A stretch of DNA of 64,000 nt, from NCBI RefSeq assembly GCF_000342045.1, contig NZ_AONQ01000018.1, positions 1 to 64,000 of the forward strand, read 5' to 3'. Both the position numbers and the translations under genes were made by a program. The notes under the pieces are model-generated. The model made no database searches. It had not been told where the DNA came from and worked only from the letters and a program-made list of their open reading frames with translations. This document shows, in pieces, positions 57,796 through 64,000 of the stretch (positions are counted from its first letter, which is position 1; every line of letters starts with the position of its first letter). Origin of the DNA: Paramagnetospirillum caucaseum. GTDB taxonomy: Bacteria; Pseudomonadota; Alphaproteobacteria; Rhodospirillales; Magnetospirillaceae.

Positions 57796-58524
57796 ATGAC
57801 ACAGCTTTTGACGACCACACGCACGCGCACCCAGCGCACCGACCGGATCGAAGCGCGGGCCAACGGCCTGCTCGGCGATTGCCGCCGCGCCTTCCATGCC
57901 TTCGGCGGGTTGGACGAACTGGCCGAGAACCTGCGCATCCTGTCGCTCAACGCCGAGTTGGCGGCGGGCCGGGCGGGCGACAAGGGCAAGGCGGTGCGGG
58001 CGCTGACCCAGTACACCCGCGAACTGGTCAACCGGCTGGCCCAGATCCAGGGCGAGATGCATTCCCTGCGCGGGCGGACCTTCGCCTTCTCGTCCACCAT
58101 CCTGCGCAGCCTGATGCAGTTGAACCTGTTCGAACGCTCCTGCCAGTTGATCGAAGCCGATACGGGGAGCGGACGCTCCTGCGACAGCGCCCAGCGGGCC
58201 TTCGCCGACCTGATGTCGGTGCTGGTCGACACCCTGGACGGCATGGCCAACGCGGTGAATGACCTGTCGCGCCGCACCCACGCCGTCGAGGAGGTGGTCA
58301 GCCAGTCGGATTCCATCGCCACCAACATCGCCATCGAGGCCGCCGCCGCCGGCGTCCATGAGAAGGAGTTCCGCACGGTGTCCGACACCATGCGGATCTA
58401 TGTGGACGATCTGCGCCAGATGATCGACGAGGCTTCGGACGCGGTGCGTCGCGCTGCGGAAAAGGGCGAGGCGCTGCGGCGCATCGGCCTGGACGCCCTC
58501 GACGAACTCCATCGCAACTCATAG
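57796..58524 (+). CDS. Soluble protein with two chemoreceptor-like hairpin motifs
   Basis: 242 residues, all-helical, without signal or membrane segments. Residues 45-58 (NLRILSLNAELAAG) with following RAGDKGKAVRAL, and residues 173-186 (SIATNIAIEAAAAG) with EKEFRTVSDTMRIYVDDL, both resemble the methyl-accepting chemotaxis hairpin tip (NILALNAAIEAARAGE). The rest is coiled coil. It precedes the ODP gene by 18 bases. This suggests a cytoplasmic receptor-like partner for the oxygen-binding protein. ATG 57796 is used; TTG 57778 is possible. Confidence 0.72.
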   Translation: MTQLLTTTRTRTQRTDRIEARANGLLGDCRRAFHAFGGLDELAENLRILSLNAELAAGRAGDKGKAVRALTQYTRELVNRLAQIQGEMHSLRGRTFAFSSTILRSLMQLNLFERSCQLIEADTGSGRSCDSAQRAFADLMSVLVDTLDGMANAVNDLSRRTHAVEEVVSQSDSIATNIAIEAAAAGVHEKEFRTVSDTMRIYVDDLRQMIDEASDAVRRAAEKGEALRRIGLDALDELHRNS

Positions 58525-58542
58525 CGTGTCAGGACACTCCCC

Positions 58543-59301
58543 ATGAAGTGCGCCACTCTGTTCCGCCAGGACGATCACTGCTGGCAGATGTTCGGCCAGG
58601 ACCCGGACAAGCCCGACAACGTGGTCGACACCAACCAGTACCTGATCCGCTCGGGCGATTGCGCCATCCTGCTCGATCCGGGCGGCATGGAGGTGTTCCC
58701 GGCCATGCTGGCCGCCCTGACCCGCGAGATTCCGGTGTCCAGCGTCAAGGCGCTGTTCCTGTCGCACCAGGACCCCGATATCGGTTCGTCCCTGCCCCTG
58801 TGGCGCCGGGTCTGCGAGCCCGACACCAAGATCTACCTGTCCTGGCTGTGGTCCAGCTTCACCGCCCATTTCGACCGCGACGCCGTCTTCACCACCATTC
58901 CCGACGAGGGCATGGAGGTGTCGCTGTCCCCCAGCGTCCGCCTGCGCTTCGTGCCGGCCCATTACCTGCATTCGTCGGGTAATTTCAACGTCTACGACCC
59001 CAAGGCCAAGGCGCTGTTCTCCGGCGACGTCGGCGCCGCCCTGGTGCCCAAGGACAAGGCCACCGGCTCGGTCTTCGTCACCGATTTCGCCTCCCATGTG
59101 CAGTACATGGACGGCTTCCACCGCCGCTGGCTGGCCTCGACCCGGGCCCGCGACGCATGGTGCGCCCAGGTGTCCAAGCTGGACATCGACTTCCTGGCGC
59201 CGCAGCACGGCCTGGTGTTCAAGGGCGACGACGTCAAGCGCTTCATCGACTGGTTCGCCGGCCTGGAGATCGGCAGCGGCGTCGCCGCCATGAACCGCTG
59301 A
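58543..59301 (+). CDS. ODP-family diiron oxygen-binding protein (metallo-beta-lactamase fold)
   Basis: 252 residues. The diiron set of the flavodiiron/ODP fold is placed as His75, Asp77, Asp79 (SHQDPD), His140 or His143 (AHYLHS), Asp162 (SGDVG) and His222 (PQHG). No flavodoxin domain follows, so it is not a flavodiiron NO/O2 reductase. ODP proteins bind O2 and act as cytoplasmic oxygen sensors for chemotaxis in spirochaetes. It is co-directional with and next to a chemoreceptor-like protein, which supports a sensing role. Confidence 0.82.
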   Translation: MKCATLFRQDDHCWQMFGQDPDKPDNVVDTNQYLIRSGDCAILLDPGGMEVFPAMLAALTREIPVSSVKALFLSHQDPDIGSSLPLWRRVCEPDTKIYLSWLWSSFTAHFDRDAVFTTIPDEGMEVSLSPSVRLRFVPAHYLHSSGNFNVYDPKAKALFSGDVGAALVPKDKATGSVFVTDFASHVQYMDGFHRRWLASTRARDAWCAQVSKLDIDFLAPQHGLVFKGDDVKRFIDWFAGLEIGSGVAAMNR

Positions 59302-59321
59302 CCGGCGGCGGGGAATCCCAT

Positions 59322-59359
59322 CCTGGAACGGCCTTTCCTGTTGGAACCGGCATTCCAGG
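59322..59359. other. Intergenic inverted repeat between ODP and scaffold genes
   Basis: CCTGGAA (59322-59328) and TTCCAGG (59353-59359) flank a 24-base segment in the 119-base convergent gap. It may help terminate either transcript; no T-run follows. Confidence 0.3.
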
Positions 59360-59420
59360 CGGAGATCCCCCCTCCCGATGGGTGTCGGGATGACCGGTCA
59401 CTCCAAACGCCGGCCGGCTG

Positions 59421-60155
59421 TCACTCCCCGTAGAGCTTGCGGAAGCCCTCGCTGACCTTGGCGATGAACGCCGGGTCCTTGGCCTTCCAGTAGCGGGGAT
59501 CGTTGATCATCTTCTTCAGCTGTTCCTCGGAGCGGCCATCCTCGCCCAGCGGGGCGGCGGCGCCGAGCGACGGCTCCTCCGACTGCATCAGGCGGTGCAT
59601 GGTCTTGACCCCGTCGGCGGTGGAGGCCAGGGCCTCGTAGGCCGCCTGGGGCAGGTTGGCCTTGCCCCAGGCCTTGATCTGGCGGGCGCTTTCCTGCCAC
59701 TGGGCGTCGCCGCCGAAATGGCGCTTCAGATGCTCGATCTGGCTGTCCTGGTCGTGGCACTGGGTCAGGTGCTCGACCAGCGGCAACAGCCGCTCATGGG
59801 CCAGATCGTAGAGCATCTGGGCCTGGTCCTGGGTGAAGCCGGCCTGGTGCAGGCGCTGGTTCAGGCCGGGATCGCTGGCCAGGGACGGATGCCGGGTGGC
59901 GATCCGGTAGAGATCGTGGCTGTCGGGGACGCCGGCCGCCCGGCGGAAGGCGGCGACCTCGTCCTCGGCGGCCTGGGGGCCGGGTACCCGCACCATGGCG
60001 GAGGCGCGGCGCTCCAGGTCGCGATAGGCCCGCAGCAGGGCGTCAACGCGCACCTGGCCGGTGGCGGCGTCCCAGAATTTGGCGGGAACCTGCTCGGGGC
60101 GGGACCCGGCGCTGGCATCGGCGGCGGCGGGCGAAGGGGGCAATTCGGACGGCAT
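59421..60155 (-). CDS. Podovirus-type capsid assembly scaffold-like protein
   Basis: 244 residues. PAKFWDAATGQVRVDALLRA with YRDLERR near 25-48 is the opening of T7-like scaffolding proteins, and the C-terminal MINDPRYWKAKDPAFIAKVS with FRKLYGE is the matching scaffold tail. The middle is helical and charged. Scaffolds guide head assembly with a major capsid protein, but no capsid gene follows here. SD AGGAG; ATG 60155. Confidence 0.75.
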   Translation of the reverse strand: MPSELPPSPAAADASAGSRPEQVPAKFWDAATGQVRVDALLRAYRDLERRASAMVRVPGPQAAEDEVAAFRRAAGVPDSHDLYRIATRHPSLASDPGLNQRLHQAGFTQDQAQMLYDLAHERLLPLVEHLTQCHDQDSQIEHLKRHFGGDAQWQESARQIKAWGKANLPQAAYEALASTADGVKTMHRLMQSEEPSLGAAAPLGEDGRSEEQLKKMINDPRYWKAKDPAFIAKVSEGFRKLYGE

Positions 60156-60189
60156 GATGATGAACTCCTGTGTCTTGGATGGAACGTCC

Positions 60190-60456
60190 CTACATCCCGC
60201 CCCGGCCACGGGCGGCCAGGGCGAGGAGGTGCAGGACCAGGTGACGCTGGCCTTCCAGATGGCGCAGCGCGTTGTCGCCGGATTCGGGTCCGAGGCAACG
60301 GTCGAGGGTCATGGACTTCAGATGCTGCAGCACGGCCTCGCCATCGGGAGTGGCGAACAGCCGGGCGGTCTGGCGGGCGAGCAGCAGCAGCGCCTCGTCG
60401 CCATGGATCGCGGCCGGGGCGTCCAGCCAGGTCCAGCCGGATTCAGGCCGGGACAT
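60190..60456 (-). CDS. Bbp19-like phage protein
   Basis: 88 residues. The pattern ALLLLARQTARLFATPDGEA, VLQHLKSMTLDRCLGP and the terminal LVLHLLALAARGR follow the small Bbp19-type proteins that sit next to podovirus portals. Function unknown. Its start overlaps the end of the portal gene by 14 bases. Confidence 0.7.
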   Translation of the reverse strand: MSRPESGWTWLDAPAAIHGDEALLLLARQTARLFATPDGEAVLQHLKSMTLDRCLGPESGDNALRHLEGQRHLVLHLLALAARGRGGM

Positions 60457-62074
60457 GGACGCCTCCCGCCGGCGGAGCGCCGGCCGGATTCTCCAGCCCG
60501 CGCACCAGCCGCTCGAGCGCCCCGGGATCGGCAACCGCCCCGTCCGGCTCCGCCGCGCCGCCGGGGCGGACCAGCTCCGACGGCACGTTGAAGGCCCGGG
60601 CCAGCCAGCGGGCGGCGGCCTCGGCGTCGACGGTGCCCTGGGCCGCCGGCCCCAGGCTGGACAGGGCGCCCAGCCAGGAGAGCACGTTGCGGGCGTCGCG
60701 GCGGCCCTGGTTCTGGGCCAGGGGCGAGCGGTACTGCAGGTCGATGGTCCGCCCGTCCACCGCCAGATCGGGGATCTCCCCCCGCCGTTTCAGGATGTGG
60801 ACGGCGCGCATGACCAGTGGGGTCAGCAGCTCGCTCTGCAGGCGGCCATAGGTGGCCCCCAGCAGCCGGGCCATGTCGTCCGAACGCTGCAGCACCTCGG
60901 TGGCGGTCAGGGCCGGCGCGGCCGGCTGGCTCAGCTTGTCGCCCATCAGGGCGTGGCGGATACGGCCCCTGAGATCGTCGAGCACCAGTTGCGAGGTGTC
61001 GAAGCGTCCCGGCGAGACCAGCGGCTGCAGCCCGGCCGAGCCCACCGCCTTGGGGATGATGGTGCCGGGCACCAGCTTGATGTTGGCGGGATTGAGCACC
61101 CCGTCGTCATCGGCCTGCCAGATGCCGGTCACCGCGATGGTGGCGTTCTTCAGCACCAGTTCCACCACCTTGTTGGCGGTCTTGATGTCGGGCAGGGCCT
61201 TCATCACCGGCGAGCGGCCATAGACCTCGCCCGGGGCCTTCAGCCAACGGAAGTTGAGGAAGGGCGAGCCGGAAAACTGTCCGCGCCCCAGGACCAGCTC
61301 CGAGGATTCGTCGTCCAGCACGGCGGCGTAGGAATAGCCGCCGCGCGCCGGAACCACCGCCTCGACCAGCCCCAGGCGCAGGTCGGGGTCGTCGGAGGCC
61401 GCCTTGACCACCGCCTCGGGCAGGACGGCGCGGGGAAAGCGGGCCTTCAGCGCCGCCACCGACACCTCGCTGCGGCGGAAGGTGACGTCCAGACGCCCGG
61501 CCGCCCCCTCCTCCAGCACCACCTGGCCCAGGGGAACCGAGGTGAAGCGGAAGGCCGAGGGCTCGCCGGGCAGCGCTTCCTCGAACAGCAGCGAGGCGGT
61601 GCCGCCGGTCACCGCGTCCAGGTAGCACTGGTGCATCTCGATGGCGAAGTTGGAGCGGTCGAAATGCGACTGCATCACGGCGGCGGTCCGCTCCAGCAGC
61701 GGCGCCGCCTCGTCGCACTCGGCGGCGGGCAGCTGGTCGCCGGCCGCCAGCCCGAACCATTGCGCCCAGGGTGGGGTCAGCTCCGACAGCAGGCTGGCCG
61801 CCAGCTGGTCGACGCAATCGGGCGCCGTGCCGTCGAACAGGCGGTCGGCCTTGCGCTCGCCGGGAACGGCGCCGTGGAACATGCCGTCGCGCAGCGGCAG
61901 GGCGTAGTCGTAGCATTCCTGCCAGTGGGATTCCCAGGTGGCGCGCCGCTCCTTGGCCTTGCGGTAGCGCCGCAGCAGCACCGACGGATCGTCACCGCCG
62001 GGGCCGAGCAGCGCCTCGCCCAGGGCGGCGCGGTCCTTGCCGGCCCTGGCGAGGCGGGCTTCGCTGTCCTCCAT
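60443..62074 (-). CDS. Podovirus head-to-tail connector (portal) protein
   Basis: 543 residues, normal for a T7-type portal. RYRKAKERRATWESHWQECY near 35-55 and WAQWFGLAAGD are typical of head-to-tail connectors. The later IAVTGIWQADDDGVLNP and ALTATEVLQRSDDMARLLG blocks form the wing and stem. The portal is the head pore for DNA packaging. Gene order scaffold, Bbp19, portal on the same strand indicates a podovirus-like remnant. The 2-base gap to the upstream gene suggests coupling. Confidence 0.82.
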   Translation of the reverse strand: MEDSEARLARAGKDRAALGEALLGPGGDDPSVLLRRYRKAKERRATWESHWQECYDYALPLRDGMFHGAVPGERKADRLFDGTAPDCVDQLAASLLSELTPPWAQWFGLAAGDQLPAAECDEAAPLLERTAAVMQSHFDRSNFAIEMHQCYLDAVTGGTASLLFEEALPGEPSAFRFTSVPLGQVVLEEGAAGRLDVTFRRSEVSVAALKARFPRAVLPEAVVKAASDDPDLRLGLVEAVVPARGGYSYAAVLDDESSELVLGRGQFSGSPFLNFRWLKAPGEVYGRSPVMKALPDIKTANKVVELVLKNATIAVTGIWQADDDGVLNPANIKLVPGTIIPKAVGSAGLQPLVSPGRFDTSQLVLDDLRGRIRHALMGDKLSQPAAPALTATEVLQRSDDMARLLGATYGRLQSELLTPLVMRAVHILKRRGEIPDLAVDGRTIDLQYRSPLAQNQGRRDARNVLSWLGALSSLGPAAQGTVDAEAAARWLARAFNVPSELVRPGGAAEPDGAVADPGALERLVRGLENPAGAPPAGGVHVPA

Positions 62075-62076
62075 GG

Positions 62077-62286
62077 TCAGTCTCCCAGCAGGGTCTTGGC
62101 CGCCCGGTCGCCCGACGGCTGCAGCAGCCCGGTCTCCGAGGTGGCGATGGTGCCCATCAGGCCGCGGCGGTTGCGGCTGATGGCGTTGCGCCGCTCCTCC
62201 GCCGCCTCGGCTTCGGGATCGGGCGACGGCGGCAGCACGACCGGGGCCGGGGCCGGCGGCGGGTCGGAAGCGAAAAAACCACCCAT
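62077..62286 (-). CDS. Small Pro-rich phage-associated protein
   Basis: 69 residues. MGGFFASDPPPAPAPVVLPP then EAEAAEERRNAISRNRRGLM and GTIATSETGLLQPSGDRAAKTLLG. The C-terminal TGLLQ..AAKTLLG pattern is common in small proteins near phage portals. AGGAG lies nine bases before ATG 62286. Function unknown. Confidence 0.65.
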   Translation of the reverse strand: MGGFFASDPPPAPAPVVLPPSPDPEAEAAEERRNAISRNRRGLMGTIATSETGLLQPSGDRAAKTLLGD

Positions 62287-62309
62287 GGCATGTCTCCTTT
62301 GGCGAAAGT

Positions 62310-62819
62310 TCATGTTTTGTTCCGACAGACGGCCGAATCCATCCGCTCCGCGGAGGCGGGGTGGTGGTCCGGACATGGATCTGGCGTTGATGTGGGGACA
62401 TTAACCCTATAATTTCCTAAATTCAAGGATTTTTTTCCAGATCGTGTGAGGTGATCGTGAAGCTGTCCCGGGGTCAGCACCCAGCGCTCCTGCAGGCCGA
62501 GCACCCGCTTCACCGCCTCGACGCAGGAATAAAGGCCGAGGGGACTGGGGCGGCGCGGCGGGCGGCGCACCTCCGTCTCCACCACCGTCAGTCCCTCCTG
62601 ACTCCGCAGCCAGCCCGGCAGATCGGTGGCGGGATCGAGGGACCAGAGCTCGACCGACGTGCGGTGGGCCAGGGGGTTGACGCAGACCCAGGCGCCGTTC
62701 AGCTCCAGCAGGACGAAGCAGTGGCGAAACCCCGGCCGCAGCAGCCGCAGCCAGCCCAGGTCGGCCTTGCCCGAGAACACCACCAGGGCGCGGGGCGGGG
62801 GCGGCGCGGGGGGCGTCAC
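62310..62819 (-). CDS. Phage-associated conserved protein of unknown function
   Basis: 169 residues, GTG start overlapping the previous gene by 4 bases. LVVFSGKADLGWLRLLRPGF, CFVLLELNGAWVCVNPLAHR, and LYSCVEAVKRVLGLQ are the core. The FRHCFVL and YSCVEAVK segments loosely recall papain-like peptidase elements, which I cannot confirm. The final 45 residues, coded across an AT-rich patch (62400-62445), look unlike the rest and may be a replaced C-terminus. Confidence 0.6.
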   Translation of the reverse strand: MTPPAPPPPRALVVFSGKADLGWLRLLRPGFRHCFVLLELNGAWVCVNPLAHRTSVELWSLDPATDLPGWLRSQEGLTVVETEVRRPPRRPSPLGLYSCVEAVKRVLGLQERWVLTPGQLHDHLTRSGKKSLNLGNYRVNVPTSTPDPCPDHHPASAERMDSAVCRNKT

Positions 62820-63175
62820 AAGACGATTCCCTTGGCCCGCAGCGGCGTGGCCAGCCGGTCCAGCGCCTCCCGCCACAGGCGGCCGGCGGTGGCGTCGCCC
62901 TCGCCGGCCGCCGCGCCGTTCTGGCGTCCGAACCGCACCAGCGCCCGCAGATGGGCGCCGCTCAGGATGCGGCGGCGATAGAGCCGCCGGACCTCCAGCA
63001 CGATGTCATCGGGGGCGCAGGGCCGGGCCACGGCGCCCAGTCCCGCATGGTAGCGCGCCCCCTCGTCGCGGGCCTGCTGGCATTGGGAATACCAGATCCA
63101 GGCATCCTCGGGCGTGGCGAAGGGCTCCCCCTCCCTTTCTTCATATGTTGGCTGTATGGATCGCCTTTGGGCCAT
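62816..63175 (-). CDS. Phage-associated conserved alphaproteobacterial protein
   Basis: 119 residues from ATG 63175 (MAQRRSIQ). A tryptophan-rich patch ATPEDAWIWYSQCQQARDEG leads into VARPCAPDDIVLEVRRLYRRRIL, and the C-terminus ends DRLATPLRAKGIVL. The same pattern is common upstream of podovirus-like portal genes in Rhodospirillales; function unknown. ATG 63199 is a possible longer start. It is divergent from the S24 repressor. Confidence 0.65.
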   Translation of the reverse strand: MAQRRSIQPTYEEREGEPFATPEDAWIWYSQCQQARDEGARYHAGLGAVARPCAPDDIVLEVRRLYRRRILSGAHLRALVRFGRQNGAAAGEGDATAGRLWREALDRLATPLRAKGIVL

Positions 63176-63294
63176 ATCTGTTCTCCGACAATAGGACATT
63201 ATGCCGCAGATTGATGCCCAATCCCCCGAATAGAGTCAACGAAAAGGTTTATGTTCCTGTGGCACCAGACGCCGAATTGCGGGACCATCTTCCC

Positions 63295-63930
63295 ATGCTG
63301 AAGCACGCCGACATCTGGGCCGCCATCGATGCGCTTGCCCGTGACCACGGGCTGACGGCGTCGGCGCTTGCCCGCAAAGCCGGGCTGGACCCCACCACCT
63401 TCAACAAGAGCAAACGCATCACCCGCGAGGGCAAGCCCCGCTGGCCCTCGACGGAAAGCGTCGCCAAGGTGCTGGAGGCCACCGGCGCCACCATGACCGC
63501 CTTCGTCGGCTATATCGAGGACATGGCCCAGCCGCAGCATCCGGCCAACACCATCCCGCTGGTCGGCTTCGCCCAGGCCGGCGACCGCGGCTTCTTCGAC
63601 GATGCCGGCTATCCGGTGGGCGGCGGCTGGGATGAGATTCCATTCCCCGAGATCGGCGATCCCCACGCCTACGCGCTGGAGGTCAGCGGCGATTCCATGG
63701 AACCGCTCTATCGCGACGGCGACGTGGTGATCGTCTCGCCCGCCGCCGGGGTGCGGCGCGGCGACCGGGTGGTGGTGCGCACCACCGACGGCGAGGTGAT
63801 GGTCAAGCAGTTGGTGCGCCAGACCGCCAAGCGCATCGAGCTGGCCTCCCTCAACCCCGAGCATCCGGGACGCTCGCTGGCCGCCGAGGAGGTGGCCTGG
63901 ATCGCCCGCATCCTGTGGTCCAGCCAGTAG
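63295..63930 (+). CDS. HTH/S24-peptidase repressor (LexA/CI-like)
   Basis: 211 residues. HTH at the N-terminus: LKHADIWAAIDALARDHGLT followed by ASALARKAGLDPTTFNKSK. S24 domain: EVSGDSMEPLYRDGDVVIV with nucleophile Ser134, and Lys171 in VMVKQLV. Cleavage site-like region VGFAQAGDRGF. Such proteins repress phage or stress genes and self-cleave after DNA damage. ATG 63295 is used; ATG 63214 would add 27 residues. It probably controls the divergent phage-like genes. Confidence 0.85.
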   Translation: MLKHADIWAAIDALARDHGLTASALARKAGLDPTTFNKSKRITREGKPRWPSTESVAKVLEATGATMTAFVGYIEDMAQPQHPANTIPLVGFAQAGDRGFFDDAGYPVGGGWDEIPFPEIGDPHAYALEVSGDSMEPLYRDGDVVIVSPAAGVRRGDRVVVRTTDGEVMVKQLVRQTAKRIELASLNPEHPGRSLAAEEVAWIARILWSSQ

Positions 63931-63987
63931 GGCTTGCACCGACGTTTCCGTTATGTTCTTATTTCCGCCTTGCCCGAGGAGGCCGGA

Positions 63988-64000
63988 ATGCCCGTCCGCT
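63988..64000 (+). CDS. Start of a gene cut by the window edge
   Basis: ATG at 63988 (MPVR...) with a strong Shine-Dalgarno GAGGAGG at 63976-63982. Only four codons are visible; identity cannot be given. Confidence 0.5.

Noticed and set aside
62387-62413. Plus-strand TTGATG-N15-TATAAT promoter
   Set aside because: Spacer is two bases short and no plus-strand gene follows for almost 900 bases; retained only as part of the AT-rich patch.

Overview
This is a GC-rich alphaproteobacterial chromosome segment. The gene set suggests Rhodospirillales, plausibly Magnetospirillum/Paramagnetospirillum. The clues are a split F1-only atpHAGDC operon, truB-rpsO-pnp, DUF484-xerC, tsaE-amgK-murU, a SUV3-like helicase and a propionyl-CoA carboxylase operon with a divergent ScfR/PccR-type regulator. 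The species assignment is inference. No rRNA, tRNA, CRISPR array or complete insertion sequence was found. Coding density is high, and most minus/plus overlapping open frames are GC-rich shadows.

Layout. 0-9 kb: partial GST, M17 aminopeptidase, two tandem TrkH-type K+ transporters (the first behind a 9-codon leader ORF), CheZ, MeaB, two small paralogous proteins, M32 carboxypeptidase. 9-13.2 kb: elbB-truB-rpsO-pnp. 13.3-20.5 kb: msrB, a VF530 protein, mtnP and mtnA separated by a MazF/AbrB toxin-antitoxin pair, rmuC, then rluB-rsmD and a class I glutamine amidotransferase. 20.7-28.9 kb: lactate module (lldP, an FCD-domain regulator that lacks its DNA-binding half, lutABC, FAD/Fe-S D-lactate dehydrogenase). 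28.9-32.3 kb: enoyl-CoA hydratase, then a tightly coupled four-gene operon of a ferritin-like diiron protein, a bacteriohemerythrin and two exported, distantly paralogous proteins of unknown function. 32.3-41.7 kb: atpHAGDC, recQ, priA. 41.7-46.4 kb: DUF484, DUF805, xerC, tsaE, amgK, murU, MarR. 46.5 kb: 4.5S/SRP RNA. 46.7-57.1 kb: SUV3-like helicase, then pccR divergent from pccB-pccA-can-mcm, a complete propionyl-CoA to methylmalonyl-CoA to succinyl-CoA route with carbonic anhydrase inside the operon. Epimerase is not seen; MeaB is encoded 48 kb away. 57.2-63.9 kb: a remnant of a podovirus-like head module (portal, Bbp19-like, scaffold) with an S24 repressor. Between the scaffold gene and another phage-like gene sits a two-gene module: a soluble protein with two chemoreceptor-like hairpin motifs and an ODP-family diiron (metallo-beta-lactamase fold) oxygen-binding protein.

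The strongest candidates for undescribed biology are the ODP plus soluble receptor-like pair (57796-59301), the diiron/exported-paralogue operon (29764-32254) and the HTH-less FCD regulator (22536-23141). At smaller scale there are two dispersed intergenic repeat families, a palindrome-bearing putative PccR operator, a leader ORF ahead of trkH and an altered first selectivity-filter loop in the second TrkH.
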